A DNA stretch of 64,000 bases. Source: Strigops habroptila. Its lineage: Eukaryota; Chordata; Aves; Psittaciformes; Psittacidae. The DNA is taken from the NCBI RefSeq assembly GCF_004027225.2, contig NC_046360.1, forward strand, positions 3,212,001 through 3,276,000, read 5' to 3'. The position numbers and the translations under genes are program-made. Positions 49,689 through 62,786 of the stretch are shown here, one piece after another (the stretch's first letter is position 1; each line of letters begins with the position of its first letter). The notes below the pieces were generated by a model, which was given only the letters and a program-made list of their open reading frames with translations, had not been told where the DNA came from and searched no databases.

Positions 49689-50936
49689 TTCAATTTTATA
49701 TATCCACTTTTTATGTTGAACATTTACATTCGCCTCTGTTTTACACTATCTACACATAAGAAAATGTGAACATCTTGTCAGCATTGGAAAATGTACAGAT
49801 CATGCCTCAGTTGTGGACTTGGAGGAAAGTTGAATTTTGCAAAGGCCATATCCAAATTTGCAGGAATTATTGTGTGATGTGGTTTGGTGACTTCACAGGA
49901 TGGATTTGTGGCTTGGCTTCCTACTCAGATGGCATCTGTTGGATAGAACATTCGACTAGCAAAAAGCTGCGATAACTCACGTTGGTTTTTAAACCCAGTC
50001 AAGCTCTGGATGTACATTCAGAGAGAGCTAAACCGAGTCGGCAGAAAGGGAAGTCAGTTTTCGGTAACAAAAGTCATCAGATACATTCTGTACTTGAATC
50101 ATTATCAAAGAGAAGTGGTTAAACATGTTGCAGTCAAGGCTGCAAGACGTGGGAGCTGCACTGGGCAGCAGGTGGGCAGGTGGGTTCCAGTGCTCCACCA
50201 GCAGCTCAGCACTGTCCCTCCTCTGCCTCCGCTTCGACCCTCCAGCGCCACGAACACGAGATCTGCCTCGGGTGTCTGATAAGTTAAGATTTGCCTACCG
50301 TGGCCCAGAGCCGGTGAGCAGAGCAGCGTTCACAGTGCTGTGTATCTCAGTGCGGCCGTCCTGCACTTCAGATTGAAACAGGTAATAAAATGAAGCAGCC
50401 AGTCTAAAAAATTCTTTGTTATAAATAAGATCCTCGTAAGTAGAAAGTGATATAAAGACAGGGAAGTGTGGAGGGGGGAGCGGGGTTACACGCAGTCGGG
50501 GAGCTCAGTAGGACTATAAAATCTCCATGTGAAGAGGCCAACTGGAGTCTGTAAATGGGCACCACGGGGTGGGTGCCCCTCTGCCCCGGGAGGTGTGTGC
50601 AAGGAGGGAACTGGACCCATTGCTGGGGCCAGGCTGACCCAGGAGGGACAGGACTAAGGGGCTTTTGGTGAGCCCTCGCTCTAGGCACTGTTCTCCTCCA
50701 GTGCTGCTGCTCCTGTGCCGCTCGCCCTGCACACCCACAGCTCCCCTCTGCCATGCACCCAGCCCTGGCTCGCTCCAGCAGCACACAAACCATCAGCTCA
50801 GGCACATCCACTGAGAAACACACCAGGAAATTTTAAGATATGGCCTTTTCTTAAGGTTGCCTGACGTTGGCACACTTCCTTACAGTCTCCTTACTGCTGG
50901 AAAAACTTCTGCACAGATTGTTTTTTTCCCTTTATA

Positions 50937-51006
50937 AATATATACATATATATACGTGTGTGTGTGCATATGTATATGCACATAATGTATATATATACAC
51001 ACACAC
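50937..51006. repeat. Alternating TA/TG/CA tract with dyad symmetry
   Basis: About 70 bp of mostly alternating purine-pyrimidine. A GT run at 50956-50966 and an AC run at 50997-51006 flank a TATG/CATA-rich centre and can pair into a hairpin. Confidence 0.85.
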
Positions 51007-51849
51007 CCTGGCTTAGCAATAGTTCATTGTCATGCACTACAAACAGTTAGGTGTAGCTACATGAGATGGTAACAGGTTTCCATTCTAAAAATCATCAGTG
51101 CAAAAAACAATGAGGTTTTACAGTTCAGTAACTACAGGTAAAAGAAGCAAGTCTGGTTTCCCATGAAAGCTGCTACTGAACTTGGAGAGAACCTGGGAAG
51201 AAGAAATCGTCTCAGAGGTGGGTGTTGAGAGAGTCAGACCCTGCATTTGGATGAGAAGAACTGCAATGCCATGTAGCTGCTGAGTGCCTTCAGCTGCTTC
51301 CGAATATACGGTGGTTACTTTTGGAAAGGATATATAGCGAGAATATTTGGAGACTTTTAACAGCAAATTAAGTGTCTGAGGTTTGTAATAGCTCAAACAA
51401 AATAGCTTGTGTTCCTCTTTTAATAGGTCAATGCATTGAATTCCATCGGCTTCTAAAAGGTCTCTTTAAAAAATAACAGTAATAACGACCCCACTTTTTT
51501 GGGTGTGAATCTGCCGACATTCTGCCCCTACCAACAGCATCGACACATCCTTATGCTTCACCACTGCATGTTCTCCTTGAGAAAGTGGCTGCACTTGAAG
51601 CTCTTTGTACAGGTAAAGCTCTCGGTTGCTCTGCCTGGCACAGCCCATGATAAATCCCTCGCTTGGGGCTGTCTGTGCCAGGAAACAGCGTTATCAAACC
51701 CCAAACCCACCCCGTGCCGGTACCAGCAGAGCAGTCTGACTCCTGGGACAACCAAGAAGTTCCCCAGCCTCATCCCCTGTTCCTGTGGCTCTGAGGACAG
51801 CACTCGGTCACGCGTATCGGAGCGATGGCTAACAAGGCGAGGAGGCACG

Positions 51850-51857
51850 TATTTACA
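51850..51857 (-). promoter_or_regulatory. PITPNM2: Pumilio-type motif UGUAAAUA
   Basis: Matches the UGUANAUA consensus on the transcript strand about 300 bases past the stop codon. A single octamer can occur by chance. Confidence 0.3.
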
Positions 51858-52150
51858 GTCACTAAACCTGGATAAGAGAAGGAGGCAGGAGAGAGTGCGA
51901 TCTTGACCTGGAGACATTTCCCCCCCTGATTTCCAGCTGTTCCTTGGGCTCATGCTGCACAAACCTCATGCTCCCGCTGTAAGGCCTGCACGTTCTGCGT
52001 GGGAAACATCCCGTCTCTTCCCAGAATACCATGATGTTATTAGAGTAGCACCATATTTACCCTTCCAGCCCGTAACGCCGGCCTCATCCCTCTTTTCCTT
52101 TTGTTTTCTCCTCCGGTGGCTGCAGCCGACAGTCGCTGGCTCCGGCCTGG

Positions 52151-55100
52151 CTACTTCTGCCCCAAGAGGCCAGACTCCAGTCGGGACGCTGCGCTCCGGC
52201 CCCAGCACCCCGTGGCGATGCTCATGCTTCTTTGGCTGCGTTCCCTGTCCCTCTCCCTGTCGGTGTCGGACTGGCTCTGGGTGCGCTCGGGGCGGTGGCC
52301 GGCGCTGCTGACCGAAGGCTGGGAGGAGATGGTCCGCAGGAGGTGGTTCCTCTTGCGCAGGAACTCGGTCTGGCTGGGCAGCCCGAAGCTGCCCTTCCGC
52401 AGCGCCATGCGCGTGGTGTTCTTGGCAGGGCGCGAGCGGTGGTTGTACTCCAGCTGGGCCAAGTGGGCTGCGTACCCCTCCGTGATGAACTGCGGGACAA
52501 GAGGGATGAGGGCAGGCGTTAGACACATCTCCACTAGCAGCCAAACACCTTTGCTATGTCAGGTTCTCCAGCAAGATGCGGAACCACCCAGACAGATGTA
52601 TGTGGCACTGATATGTGGGACAGTTCCCATCCTCTTGGCAAACACTAGCTCAGTCACCCACGATGACCAAATCCCCACCGCCCTCCCATGGGAGACCCTT
52701 GGCAGCACCTCCAGCGCTCAGACAAGCTGGCTCCTACCTGACACTGGCTCTGCAGCTTCTTGGTGGGTCGGCCAACAATGTAGATGTGGGTGGGCGGGAG
52801 GCTGATGGAGCTGTACACAGAGATGTCCTTAGTAGATCCATATGCCGCATGGATCCTCATTTGGAGCTGTGGAGAGAGGAAGCAACACGTGGTCAGAACA
52901 TGCGGGCGCCCCGTGCTGCTCAACAGGCAGGGCTTTTGGTTTTTAACAGCATTTGTGGGAATCTCAGGTCAATAACTTACGTAAGTTCCCAGCTGGAGAA
53001 TGCACCACTGTGCAAAGCACTAATTAACAGAGTTGGGGATGTTTACAGGCCAGAACAAGAGGAGTAACAGCAGTACAAAAGCAGATCTCTGCTTCCTGAT
53101 CCACAACCTTCCCTTGATGTCTGTGGGGGGCAGAGATGCCGCACGCTTCACTGCTGACTTGTCAGGGGGAGAGGAGCAGCTTGCAACCCCCTGCAGGAAT
53201 CACTAGTGGGGAGTGTTCCCTCCACCAGCCATGCTGCTGCATGTGACACTGCTGTTTAACTCTGCCGGGCAGAGGGAGAAGGGACAGGCAGCAAAATATG
53301 CTGCTTTTCAGGGATTTGTCTGCCTCCATTCTGAGCAGAGAGCAGCTCCTGGCCAAGCCTTGCCTTAGGGGGCTTAGAAGAGAAAGCGGACACTGGTTCC
53401 ACCATGGACCAGCTGGCTTTGCCCCCAAAGCCACAGGCAGACCAGGGAGATGGAAATGAAATCCCTGACCCTGGTCACAAACTTGTTCTTCTGGAGGATA
53501 AGGGAGAGCAGGCAGGAAGTAAGGGCCAGCTGCTCTCACCACTGTGACTTGGGCTGAAACAAGAGTCCAAGAGAGTTAATGAGGGGCTTTCCCTGCTATT
53601 CAATGCCAGGCACAAGTGCTCAGGACACTGGCAGTTCCTCTACTTGCCAGGCAGAAAAACCCCTTGTTATATCTGGAGCTTTTCTGAGGCTCTGGGCTGA
53701 GTGATATTAAGACCTCCCAGGGGTCAAACGCTTGGGAAGATGCTCTGTGGAGCCTCCCATTGGGGCTGTGCGGTACAAGGCCATGTCTGCAGCAGCTCTA
53801 TGTCCTCTCAGATCTGCTGGTTACACCACAGGCAGCCAGAAAGCCACCAAAGAGGTGAAAAAAGCATACACATGGGCAAGGGAGGCACTGCAGCCTCTGT
53901 TTCATTAGACATTTGGTGTTGGAAGGACCAGTGCTGAGCAGAGATGACACAATTTGACAGCGTAGACACTTCTGTAGAGCAATAAAAGGCTGAAAATAAA
54001 ATGAACAGATTAATCTTCTACTGCGGGTCACATCGCTGCCAAGAGACTGGTGCTGACAGGGGCAATTGGACGAGGAGCAATCTAAAGCCCGTGCTACGAT
54101 CACGTTTCAGCAGAGCCCATCTGTGGCTTACGTCTGTGATGAGGGATTTCAGGAAGTTGGCCTTGTGCCGCAGCGGGTCGTGCACGAGCCCATCGCAGAA
54201 GGAGACGATGCCGTGGGGGAAGTTGTGCTGTGCTAACCACGCTACCACCCTCTGCTTCTGCATGTCGGGGCGGCCCGTGACATAGATAATGAGGTAGCCA
54301 AGGTCTTGCCAGTGCCTAGAAGGAAAGGCACAAGTCAATGGGTTGCAGACCTAGAGTAATGCCGGTGTAAAACACACTGACTGTCCCACAGACCCTGCCG
54401 CCGACCTTACAACGTCGACTGCTCCGGCGCGGACTTTGGGGTCGCTGCCCATGATGGATACACTGGCTGCAAAGGAGCCGTCGATGCTGAACACCACAAA
54501 CTCTGTCCCCTTTGGCAGGACCGTGATGTAGCTGTCTGCATACGTGTGGTCACCCCTGAAAGGGATATAGGTACTTATAGGCATCAAGATATTCAGAAGG
54601 CATCACCGAGGCCTGCAGCACACCACAAGGCCAAAGCAGCAACCAAATCTGGCCCAAGGGATCTAACAGTGATGCCACCCTGAGCGATGGGCACTGCATG
54701 AGGACTCTGTGTTAAAGTGGGGATGGAAATAGTACTCTGGAGCCCTAGTGTCAGTGACTCAAGAATATACCCCCAGAAAACCATTGCTGGGTTCACCACT
54801 AAAGATGCTCCCTTCCTCCCCCTTCCAGAGCTCAACACTCAACTGGAGCTGAACTGGAGCCCCTGGGCTGTGAATTATCACTATTACAAAGTTCTGTCCT
54901 TCAAGGACAAGTTTATGGTCTTTAAAATACACCCAGCTCTGCAGTTTTGCAGAAGACCATGAGGCCATAGAGCTGGGTGCAGAAGGCCTGCTCCTGCAAT
55001 GGGAGCTCAGTCACCACGCTGTTGATGATGCAGGAGTTGGAATAAAACATGGATCTTCCACTTAGAGCTGTAAAATACAAATGGCTTCATGCCTGTTGCT

Positions 55101-58100
55101 GGGAAATCAGGCTCTGAAGCCACCCAACAAGCAGAGCTGCCCCACAAGGAGGGATCATATTCTACAGTCATCAAATTCCTCTTCTGTTCCTCTTGCAAAC
55201 TAAGCCCCAGCGCCCCAAGGTACCTGACCACCATCTTGACAGGGTACACGCCGATGCCCAGGCGCCGGTTCTCAGGAATGACATAGGAAATCCTGCCACT
55301 GCTGTTGCTGATCTCTGTGTCAAAGTAAACCCACTCCCCTGACGGCGGCTGGGTCATGATGTGAATGTCCACCTGGGAAGGCAGCAAGGCTGGGTCAGCA
55401 ACAGCATCAAAGACACAGATGAATAGAGCAAGACAAGCATGAGGACCTTCTCCCAATCCCCTCTGGACAGCAGCAGTTCTGGATCCTGCTTCCAGCCTCT
55501 GCACTTCACAGATGTGAGCTGAGAAGCACCAAAACATCAGGATACTGGAATGAAACCCAGCCTTGGTGGTGAAGACCTCCATGACTGAACACTGTTCGTG
55601 GTAGGAGGCACCACACAAACCTGAGTGGGGGAACCTGGCCAAGATGCAAAGGTAGCAAACCCCATCAGGACCAAGGGAGCGCTGACCAGCATCACCACAG
55701 TCCATGTTCCCCACACTTTTCACCACATGGTGCACAACCCCATAGCAGACAGTACCTTTTCTCCTGTGAGTGTGACCATATCTAATGGACCGTACATAAA
55801 CCTTCCAGTTAAGGTCTGGGGCCCATCTTCATTAGCGATGGTGTCGTTTATCCTGTGGTTGGCTGTGACGTTCTGCACAAGTCAAGAGGGAAAGAGGAAC
55901 ACAAACCAACAAAGGAAAACGTTTGCAGTGATGGACAGCCTCTCAGGGAAACGCCAAATACAACCCGACAAATGGGAGTGTGGGTTTCTCTGTGCCTTTC
56001 CCCCTCTACCACACTCATAGCTCTCAGCTTTAGAGAGGAACTTGACCTTTGGCAGAGGGGAGACCCCGTGCCCTGCATTGATGGGGTGGATTTGAGCGTA
56101 CGTGGCTGAAGAGCCAATTTCGGTGGCAGTTTGTACATGCAATTCTCATACTGTCTATTAGCTCTTACACTTTGGGTTTAAGAGGCAATACAAACAGCTG
56201 CCAGGGAAATCTGCTGACATTGTTTCAGCTCTAGCAGAGAATTGTCCTCTTGCAGGAATTAGAGGCTTTTACTGGGAGCAAAAGGCATTTACTGAGCAAA
56301 GAACTGGCAACACTGGTCTTGTGGGAAGACATTCCCATCTCTTTCTCTGTCCCCAGACAATGCTTTCTGTATTTTACATAGACTCAAGGCCAAGAGGAGA
56401 CCTTGCTGGTACAGATCTTTCAGGTCACTCTTTCACAACTACACAGGTAGGATATAATCACTAATATATACCAGCAGTACAACATGATCTCTGTCTCTGC
56501 TGTGGACAGGCACAGTTGGGCCCACACTCACCACCTTCAATGCTTTCTTGCAGCTCAAATCAAGTCCCCTCTATACCACAGAACTCCCTCCTGCCCTGGA
56601 GGCAACCCCAAAACCAGCCTTACCCGGAGCTTCACGTGCGTCCTCTTGCGAAGCCACTTCTCACGGGGCTTGGAGGGGGTGAAGACAGACACCTCCTTCC
56701 CATCCAGCTCCAGAACACTTGAGTTCTCGTGCCTCATCACCTGCAGGAGGACAGGTCAGGACAGGTACCATCGAGACATCAGCCACTTGCGCAGTGACCC
56801 CCGTCCTCCTGCCAACCCTGTCCTGCATCTCCCAAGCCAGCACTGATAAGAGCAGCGCCTGGGTTTGCCTGCTGGGTGTTTGGCTTGTCAGCTTGCAGAG
56901 TTTACAGGCTGCTCCCTTAATTGCAAGGACATGGGGTTTCTTCTGAACTAGCAAAGCCTGTGGCCAGCACTGACTTAATCCAGCTGGGATGCAGGCTATT
57001 TAGATTGTCAGGAGGTACAAAACTGACTCAAACACAGCAGGACGAGCTCTGCACTTAGATATCTGCCCTTCCTCCAAGCTTTCATTAGTCCCTTCCCCTT
57101 GGTCTGCAAGGGACTGGTCTCCTTTGAACACGAGTCTTCTGCCATTCTCATAACAGACCCAGCACCAGCTGCTCTGCCCGGCCTCATGCTGACAGATGCT
57201 GTTCCTTCAGCTCATTTCTTATTTCTATTTAAACACATTTTGGACTGCTCTTGTCCAGAGATGACTTTCAAAGGCAATTAGAAACAAGTCCTTATCAGGG
57301 GAAGAAGTGCCATGGTGCTCTGGAAGACAGCAAGAAGACAGCAGATGAGAAAGACCTTGGTCTCAAGGCAGAGGTGAATGAGTAGAGACAGGCACTGGGG
57401 AATGGGAGTGGGCCAGATATTACCCAGGCAGCCACCAGCAGGCCTTGAATGGATGGAGAGGTACCTCAAGCCACAAGATATGAAGCTACAGACCCAGGTT
57501 TGGGCTGAATCCTGAGTAATTGGCTATTTCTTGAGTGGAGCCCTCTGTGTATGAGAGTGTTGTGACTGTCCCCACTCATGCACAATTTAGGCTGAGTTCA
57601 ATGTGGGGCTGGGGTTTCACAGCCGCTGATCTAGCAAGGTGTGTGCAAGCACACAGATGTCTTACTGGGCTAGATGCAACCGGGAAGAAAGGGTCTCCCT
57701 GGATTATCACCACTGCTCAGCTGCCACCAGCACTGACATCTCTGCTGTTTATGGTTCCCACACTATTTGGAAGGCAGCACTGAAAGCAAGTTTGCCAACA
57801 GAATCATAAATAATTGAGAGCTGCAGTCGAGGAGGCTGGAAATGAGCAGGGACGGCTCAACAGCTGAGCGAACACAAAGCAAACCCAAGTGCCAAAGTGG
57901 GCAACGCAATCCACAGAGTTGCTTTTAGTTTTGTCTTTTCCAGTTCTATGCTCTAAGTACCCTTCCTTGGAGGGGTTCATACTTTGTAAGGGAAATAACT
58001 CTCCCTCGTTCCCAAGGAACTGAAGGAAAAATATTTCTTTTAGGAAAATGACATTTTAAACACTAAATTTAGATCTCGGGCCATATGTAGATTGTACCAA

Positions 58101-61100
58101 TCTGAGGCGTCAGACTCCAGACACCAGCACTCCCCATTTACCTAGCCTCAGGAGAACTGCTTTGTACTGGAGAAATGAGGACTAAATCCCAACGCAGTGA
58201 CAATGGTCTGAGTTCCTAGAGACCGCAATAACTTAGAAGGCCAAAATGGAGACCCAAAGTCTGCTGATCAACTCATGTCAAATTCATGCAAAACTTCTCT
58301 TTTGGTTTTATTGTATTTGGTGCTAATTTGACTTCTACATTGAGAAGTTTCCTTTAAGTGTCAGACTTGAGACCTCAATGTGCACACACAGAAAACAGCT
58401 CACTTCAAGAAACAAGTGATGCCACTGCGATGTGACAGGAAACACAGTCCATGGCTCACTCACACACTGGTCTCACTCCATGGCTCCCTGCTGAGCCCAT
58501 CTGAAACCTGCCCTAAAGATAAAACCCAGACCCAAACTAAACAGGTATAACAGCACATGTCCATGAGGTTTGCACGTGTGCAGCTCCATTAACAACACAT
58601 ATGAGGAACAAAAAGAAGGGGAAGAAAATGGATCTGGAGTTGCAAAGGGTGTTTTTTTCATTTCTAAGCATCAACGAGAGTTATGGAAGGTGCAGTGGGA
58701 AAAAGAAAGAGCCTAAAATATTTTCCAGCCTAAGGGAAATCAGGGAAGGGAGAACAACTGTACCTGTCTCAGCAGGAAGGAGACAACGTCCGTGGACTCC
58801 CAGTAGCTCGCATGGAAGAGGTGCGGCAAAGCGACTGTCGGGAAAGCCGTCAGAGCATCAGGACAGTAGAGAGCGTAGTCAATCCTTTTGGTTCCCCACC
58901 ACTTGGCAGCAACTAGAAGCAAAAAAGCCTTGTTCAGACAAAGGGGGTTCACATGTGTGCACAGTCTCCATCACAAATGGTATTTCAAGGCACTGGATCC
59001 TCACTCCAGGTACGCCGGGAGGTTGCTCCCTGGCTGGTCGTGCTGCTAAGAGGGAACAACCAACCCAGGGATGACAGTTTGCTCAAGCCAAGGGAAGAAC
59101 ATAGAGGGGCACCAGCACTTGAGATCTCCTTTATTTAAGCAAATAGGAAGGCACTGGAGGGCAGGTATTAATTAGCTGTTAGTCCAGACCATGGGGAAGG
59201 GATCGAAGGCTCATATGCAATGGGAATCCACATGCCAAAATGTAAGACAGAAAGGAATCTCCCTGGAGCTGTGGGAGGAAGGATGTGTGCTCTGCCCACC
59301 ACAAGACATGCCCAGACCATCTCCAGGCCTGCTTCCAACTCCTTTAGCTTTCACCAAGAAATAAAATCCAGATATCGGTCACACTAAAGAGGATCTGAAC
59401 AGTAGGAGCCCACGTGAGATGCTAAAAGGCACCATAAGGCAGGATATATGGCACATGCTGCCAGGATTGGCAGTCCTTGTTACCATCCTGGGCTACCACA
59501 CTGCAAGCAGCTGAGACATCCAAGCCCAGCCTCCCTGGGAGCACAGCCTCTGCAGTGGATTTTGGAGGGGGAAGGTTATAGACAACACAGAAGAGTTCCT
59601 CCCTCAGGGAGTCAATGACTTGCACACAAGTGTCCAACAGCCACCGTTCACCCATGGGACACACCACACATCAACTCTGCCCATGCACACACCCTATCCA
59701 ACCTCCTAGCAATGAGCATGGCTCAGCCCAAAGCCTCAGATCCCAAAGATGGAGCTGCTTTCCCAGCTGTGAGGAGTCCTCGACCCGTGCACGCTCTGGC
59801 CTGGAAGAGCAGCCATGGAAAGAGAAGATGGATCAGATCAAGAGAGTAAAGGAGGTGCTGTGTTTGCATGCAGGTTGCAAGCCGGGGCTTTCACAAGCTT
59901 GTTTTGTTGCTGTGACAATGTTCCTTTTTATGGACTTCCAGGAAAGCTGCCAGGTATAAGGTATGATCCAACAAACCCCTCTTGTTAAGGGCAATCTAGC
60001 TGGTGATGAGCACAGATGGCGAAGTGAAAAAAATGGTCCCACCAGCTCCTTCCAGAGACCTGCACAAAGCTCCCACCACAGGAACATGCAGAGGGTTATG
60101 GCATCAGTACATCCCCATGGCCCAGCCCAGGCCACCCTCATCCTAACAGCTCTTGCATTTCTCAAGAGCCATAGGAAGGAGGAGGAGGACATTGACGCAT
60201 CAATGTGGCTTTTCCAGAGCACATAGGCACCTCCTCGCAGCCACTTCTGACTCCCTGTCTTCCAAATAGGCAGCTCCTGGTCGTGTCCCAACCTTTCATT
60301 TCTCATGCAAGTCCCCAGCTTGGGTAATTTCAGATTCTTTGTAGGAAGCAGAGAGGATTTACTTTTCCATGCTCAAAAGATAGTGGCGGAGGCAGAAGCG
60401 TTGTCCCCACAGCTCTGCCCAGAAGAACTCCTGCTCTTGCCAAGTTGTTAGCTGTGTTATGATCGATCTTCAGAGCAAAGTGACAGAAACACTTGTTAAT
60501 CAGAAATTGCAAGTGCCTCAGTGAAAGCGCATAGATTTGCTGTGAAATTCTGTGACTACTCAGTGAGAGAGGGTGTCGACCAGAGTGGATGTCTCCAGAA
60601 TACCTGTCTTGATGTCCAGGTCGGGTATCCGAAGAATGCAGTCTGCAGCCTGACTCCATGGCCCTTTGAGCTTTCCTCCCTTCGAAGGGATTTCATGTTT
60701 ATGCTGCCTATGTTTCTTGGATGAGGTTTGAGTAGGGGATTTGTGAGGGAGGGCAAGTTGGGACAGAAGGCTAAACCCTCTGCAATGATTAAGGTGGTGT
60801 TTGGTTTCTAAAAAGAAGAATAAAATGAAAAGAAGTAGAAATCACACATTATTATGACACACACATGATGCAGACAACACATCTTTCATCCTCCAGAAAC
60901 TCACAGCGCAAGGGAACTGCACTGAGAGGGAGCCATGGTTTTGTGGTGTCCCTCTGGACTTCCTCCGGCTCTCCCTGTGGGATAGCATGGACCACATCCA
61001 ACCCTCAATGCCACGGCTTCACATTACCACCACGCTAATAAGGTTGAGCGCAAGAGCTGTAAAGTCAGAGCCTGGGCTCAGAGGACATGTCAGCACTCAG

Positions 61101-62786
61101 GAGGTGAAGGACGGGGCTGTGACAGCCTTGGGGCAGGCTGCGCATGGGGTCAGGGCTGGACTCTTCCTCTCCGGTACCAGAAACAGGTTTTGACAGCTGT
61201 GAAGCGCATGAAGGAATAAATTACACAACCAGGAGCTAAATAATTTGCGAGAGCACAGGGAAAGCAGAAAGACACGAGCGTCGCATGGGCCTGATCCTGC
61301 CATCAGCTGCCACAGGCAGGATCCCTCCGTCACATCACATGGGCCTTTAGGTATCACCCCGGTGTAAACACTTCATAAGGAACAACCAGCCCCCCCATTT
61401 CTCATCCTGGACGCTCTCTGTAGGTGTAAAACAGCACAAAACAAACACCTTCTCCCCTAGGAGCCTTCTTCCCCAAGCAGATTAATATTTAGCAAGCACT
61501 TGGTAAGATGTCTTACCAGGACACATATAAGAACTCACACAGGGAGCGCAGCGTCAGCTCTTGGATGTGCTTTGGGAGAGAAAAACCTCATTTGTCAGAG
61601 CACAGGGAGTTTATTCCTGCTGCCAAGTGTTGCCTCAAACAGGGCAAGAAGTTACAGCAGCCTCTGACCAGTGCCCACAGGAACCAACACTTGCCTCAGG
61701 GGGTGTTATTAACCTCAGCAATTATGAAGCAACGCATTCATAGCCCTGTAGTCTAATGTGCCAGGAATAGAGTATCTCTGAATTTCTGCCACATTCTGGA
61801 ACAAGAGTTTGGGCTGAAGTCTGGGGTTTATTTAATTTTGTTTGGTTTTCAGCAGTTATCAGAGGACCCTGAAGACGCAGACTGTTCATCTTACACCTCA
61901 GCTGAAATGAAGATGGGGCTGAACTGTTAACAAAGGCTGTTGTTCTCCACTGTATCAGCTGGGAAGTTACACAGGTCTTGGGAAAAATAACAATAAAACC
62001 CCTCCTTTTATTCCTCTTTTGGCTCTGGGATATGGGTCATAACTGGCTGACTCTCTGAGATGCCCTGCGGGCTACCGAAGAGCTGAATTTCTAATGCAGG
62101 GTAATAAATAATCTAAACCTGTTCTTCTCTTTCAGCATTAGAGGGGCTTACTCATCCCCATTTCTATGAGCCACACTCAATGATCTACATCAAGCCACAT
62201 GCCAGCCCCTGCACTATCAATCTGGCAGCGCTGATCCCTATCAGTTCTGCACGACTTATCAATGGCAGCACGGAAACATCCCTATGGATTAACCCTCACC
62301 ACGCACAGCAGCCAAATGGTGCTCAGAGTTACCAATCATTACATCTCTTTGAACAACATCACCGGCACAGTCCAACATGCGTAACACATCGGTGGCCCCT
62401 GTATTATAATCAAATATATCATCTGTTCCTCCAGGAGATACGATAACACATGGCACTGACTATGGCAAATCCAGGCGAAGGCACAATAATTCCAACTCTT
62501 TGTTAATAATGGAAAGCATAACCCGGACAGACAGACAGACAGACAGAAGCTGTGTGGCTCCGGCCCGGTGCGTGGTGCTGCGAGAGCGATGCAGGAGTCT
62601 CGGAGGGGGTGAAACACTTACTGTTGGCTATGTTGGAAGCAGTGTAACTGTCTGCCATTCCTGAGACCTGGCTGGCAATGCTGATCTCACTGGCTCTCCG
62701 GAAGCCCCTGAACTGAGGGGCTGAAATGGGGGTGGACAGGGACGTGCTTTCCATGAAGACGGCACCATGAGACTGAACAACATCTG
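52151..62786 (-). CDS. PITPNM2: PITPNM2 (Nir3), 3' half of gene
   Basis: Membrane-associated phosphatidylinositol transfer protein of the RdgB/Nir family, acting at ER-plasma-membrane contacts. Exons on minus in gene order: 62622-62786, 58764-58912, 56624-56740, 55756-55872, 55224-55372, 54406-54555, 54132-54315, 52738-52866, 52151-52489. All are in phase, giving the last 498 residues before TAG. Visible regions are the end of the DDHD domain ([20 protein letters not shown], then [20 protein letters not shown]), a beta-rich linker, the LNS2 domain ([32 protein letters not shown]) and the PITPNM2-type C-terminus ending GCWGR. The N-terminal PITP domain and FFAT motif lie beyond the right edge. 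Position next to ARL6IP4 separates it from PITPNM1 and PITPNM3. Confidence 0.95.
52738..54555 (-). CDS. PITPNM2: PITPNM2 exons for the LNS2 domain
   Basis: Three exons (54406-54555, 54132-54315, 52738-52866) encode the LNS2 (Lipin/Ned1/Smp2) domain, which binds phosphatidic acid in Nir proteins. The lipin-type catalytic DxDxT is present only as SIDGS, so the second Asp is missing as expected for a binding, non-phosphatase domain. The final exon (52151-52489) adds [20 protein letters not shown] and a Ser/Arg-rich tail. Confidence 0.93.
58913..62621 (-). other. PITPNM2: PITPNM2 intron within the DDHD region
   Basis: A 3.7-kb intron. Flanking exons join directly in phase (A plus TT gives Ile in NIANIAAKWW). 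A (GACA)n microsatellite lies just upstream of it in the adjacent sequence, at 62526-62547 inside this intron. A possible 39-bp in-frame cassette exon is at 60604-60642. Otherwise no feature is recognised. Confidence 0.6.
62526..62547. repeat. GACA tetranucleotide repeat
   Basis: About five and a half copies of GACA, 75 bp from the donor of the exon at 62622-62786. Confidence 0.9.

Larger units (their letters stand above)
48055..52150 (-). other. PITPNM2: PITPNM2 3' UTR (proposed)
   Basis: About 4 kb with no other gene, lying between the PITPNM2 stop and the candidate poly(A) signals. On the transcript strand it contains an A-run (49653-49667), an AU-rich element (49673-49688), a TA/TG alternating hairpin (50937-51006) and a Pumilio-type UGUAAAUA (51850-51857). 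The extent is inferred, not proven. Confidence 0.5.

Noticed and set aside
52101-52805. 234-codon open frame on the plus strand
   Set aside because: Shadow of the last two PITPNM2 exons on the opposite strand.
55007-55735. 242-codon minus-strand open frame as a single exon
   Set aside because: Only 55224-55372 is coding; the rest is intron read-through, as shown by acceptor, donor and the human exon pattern.
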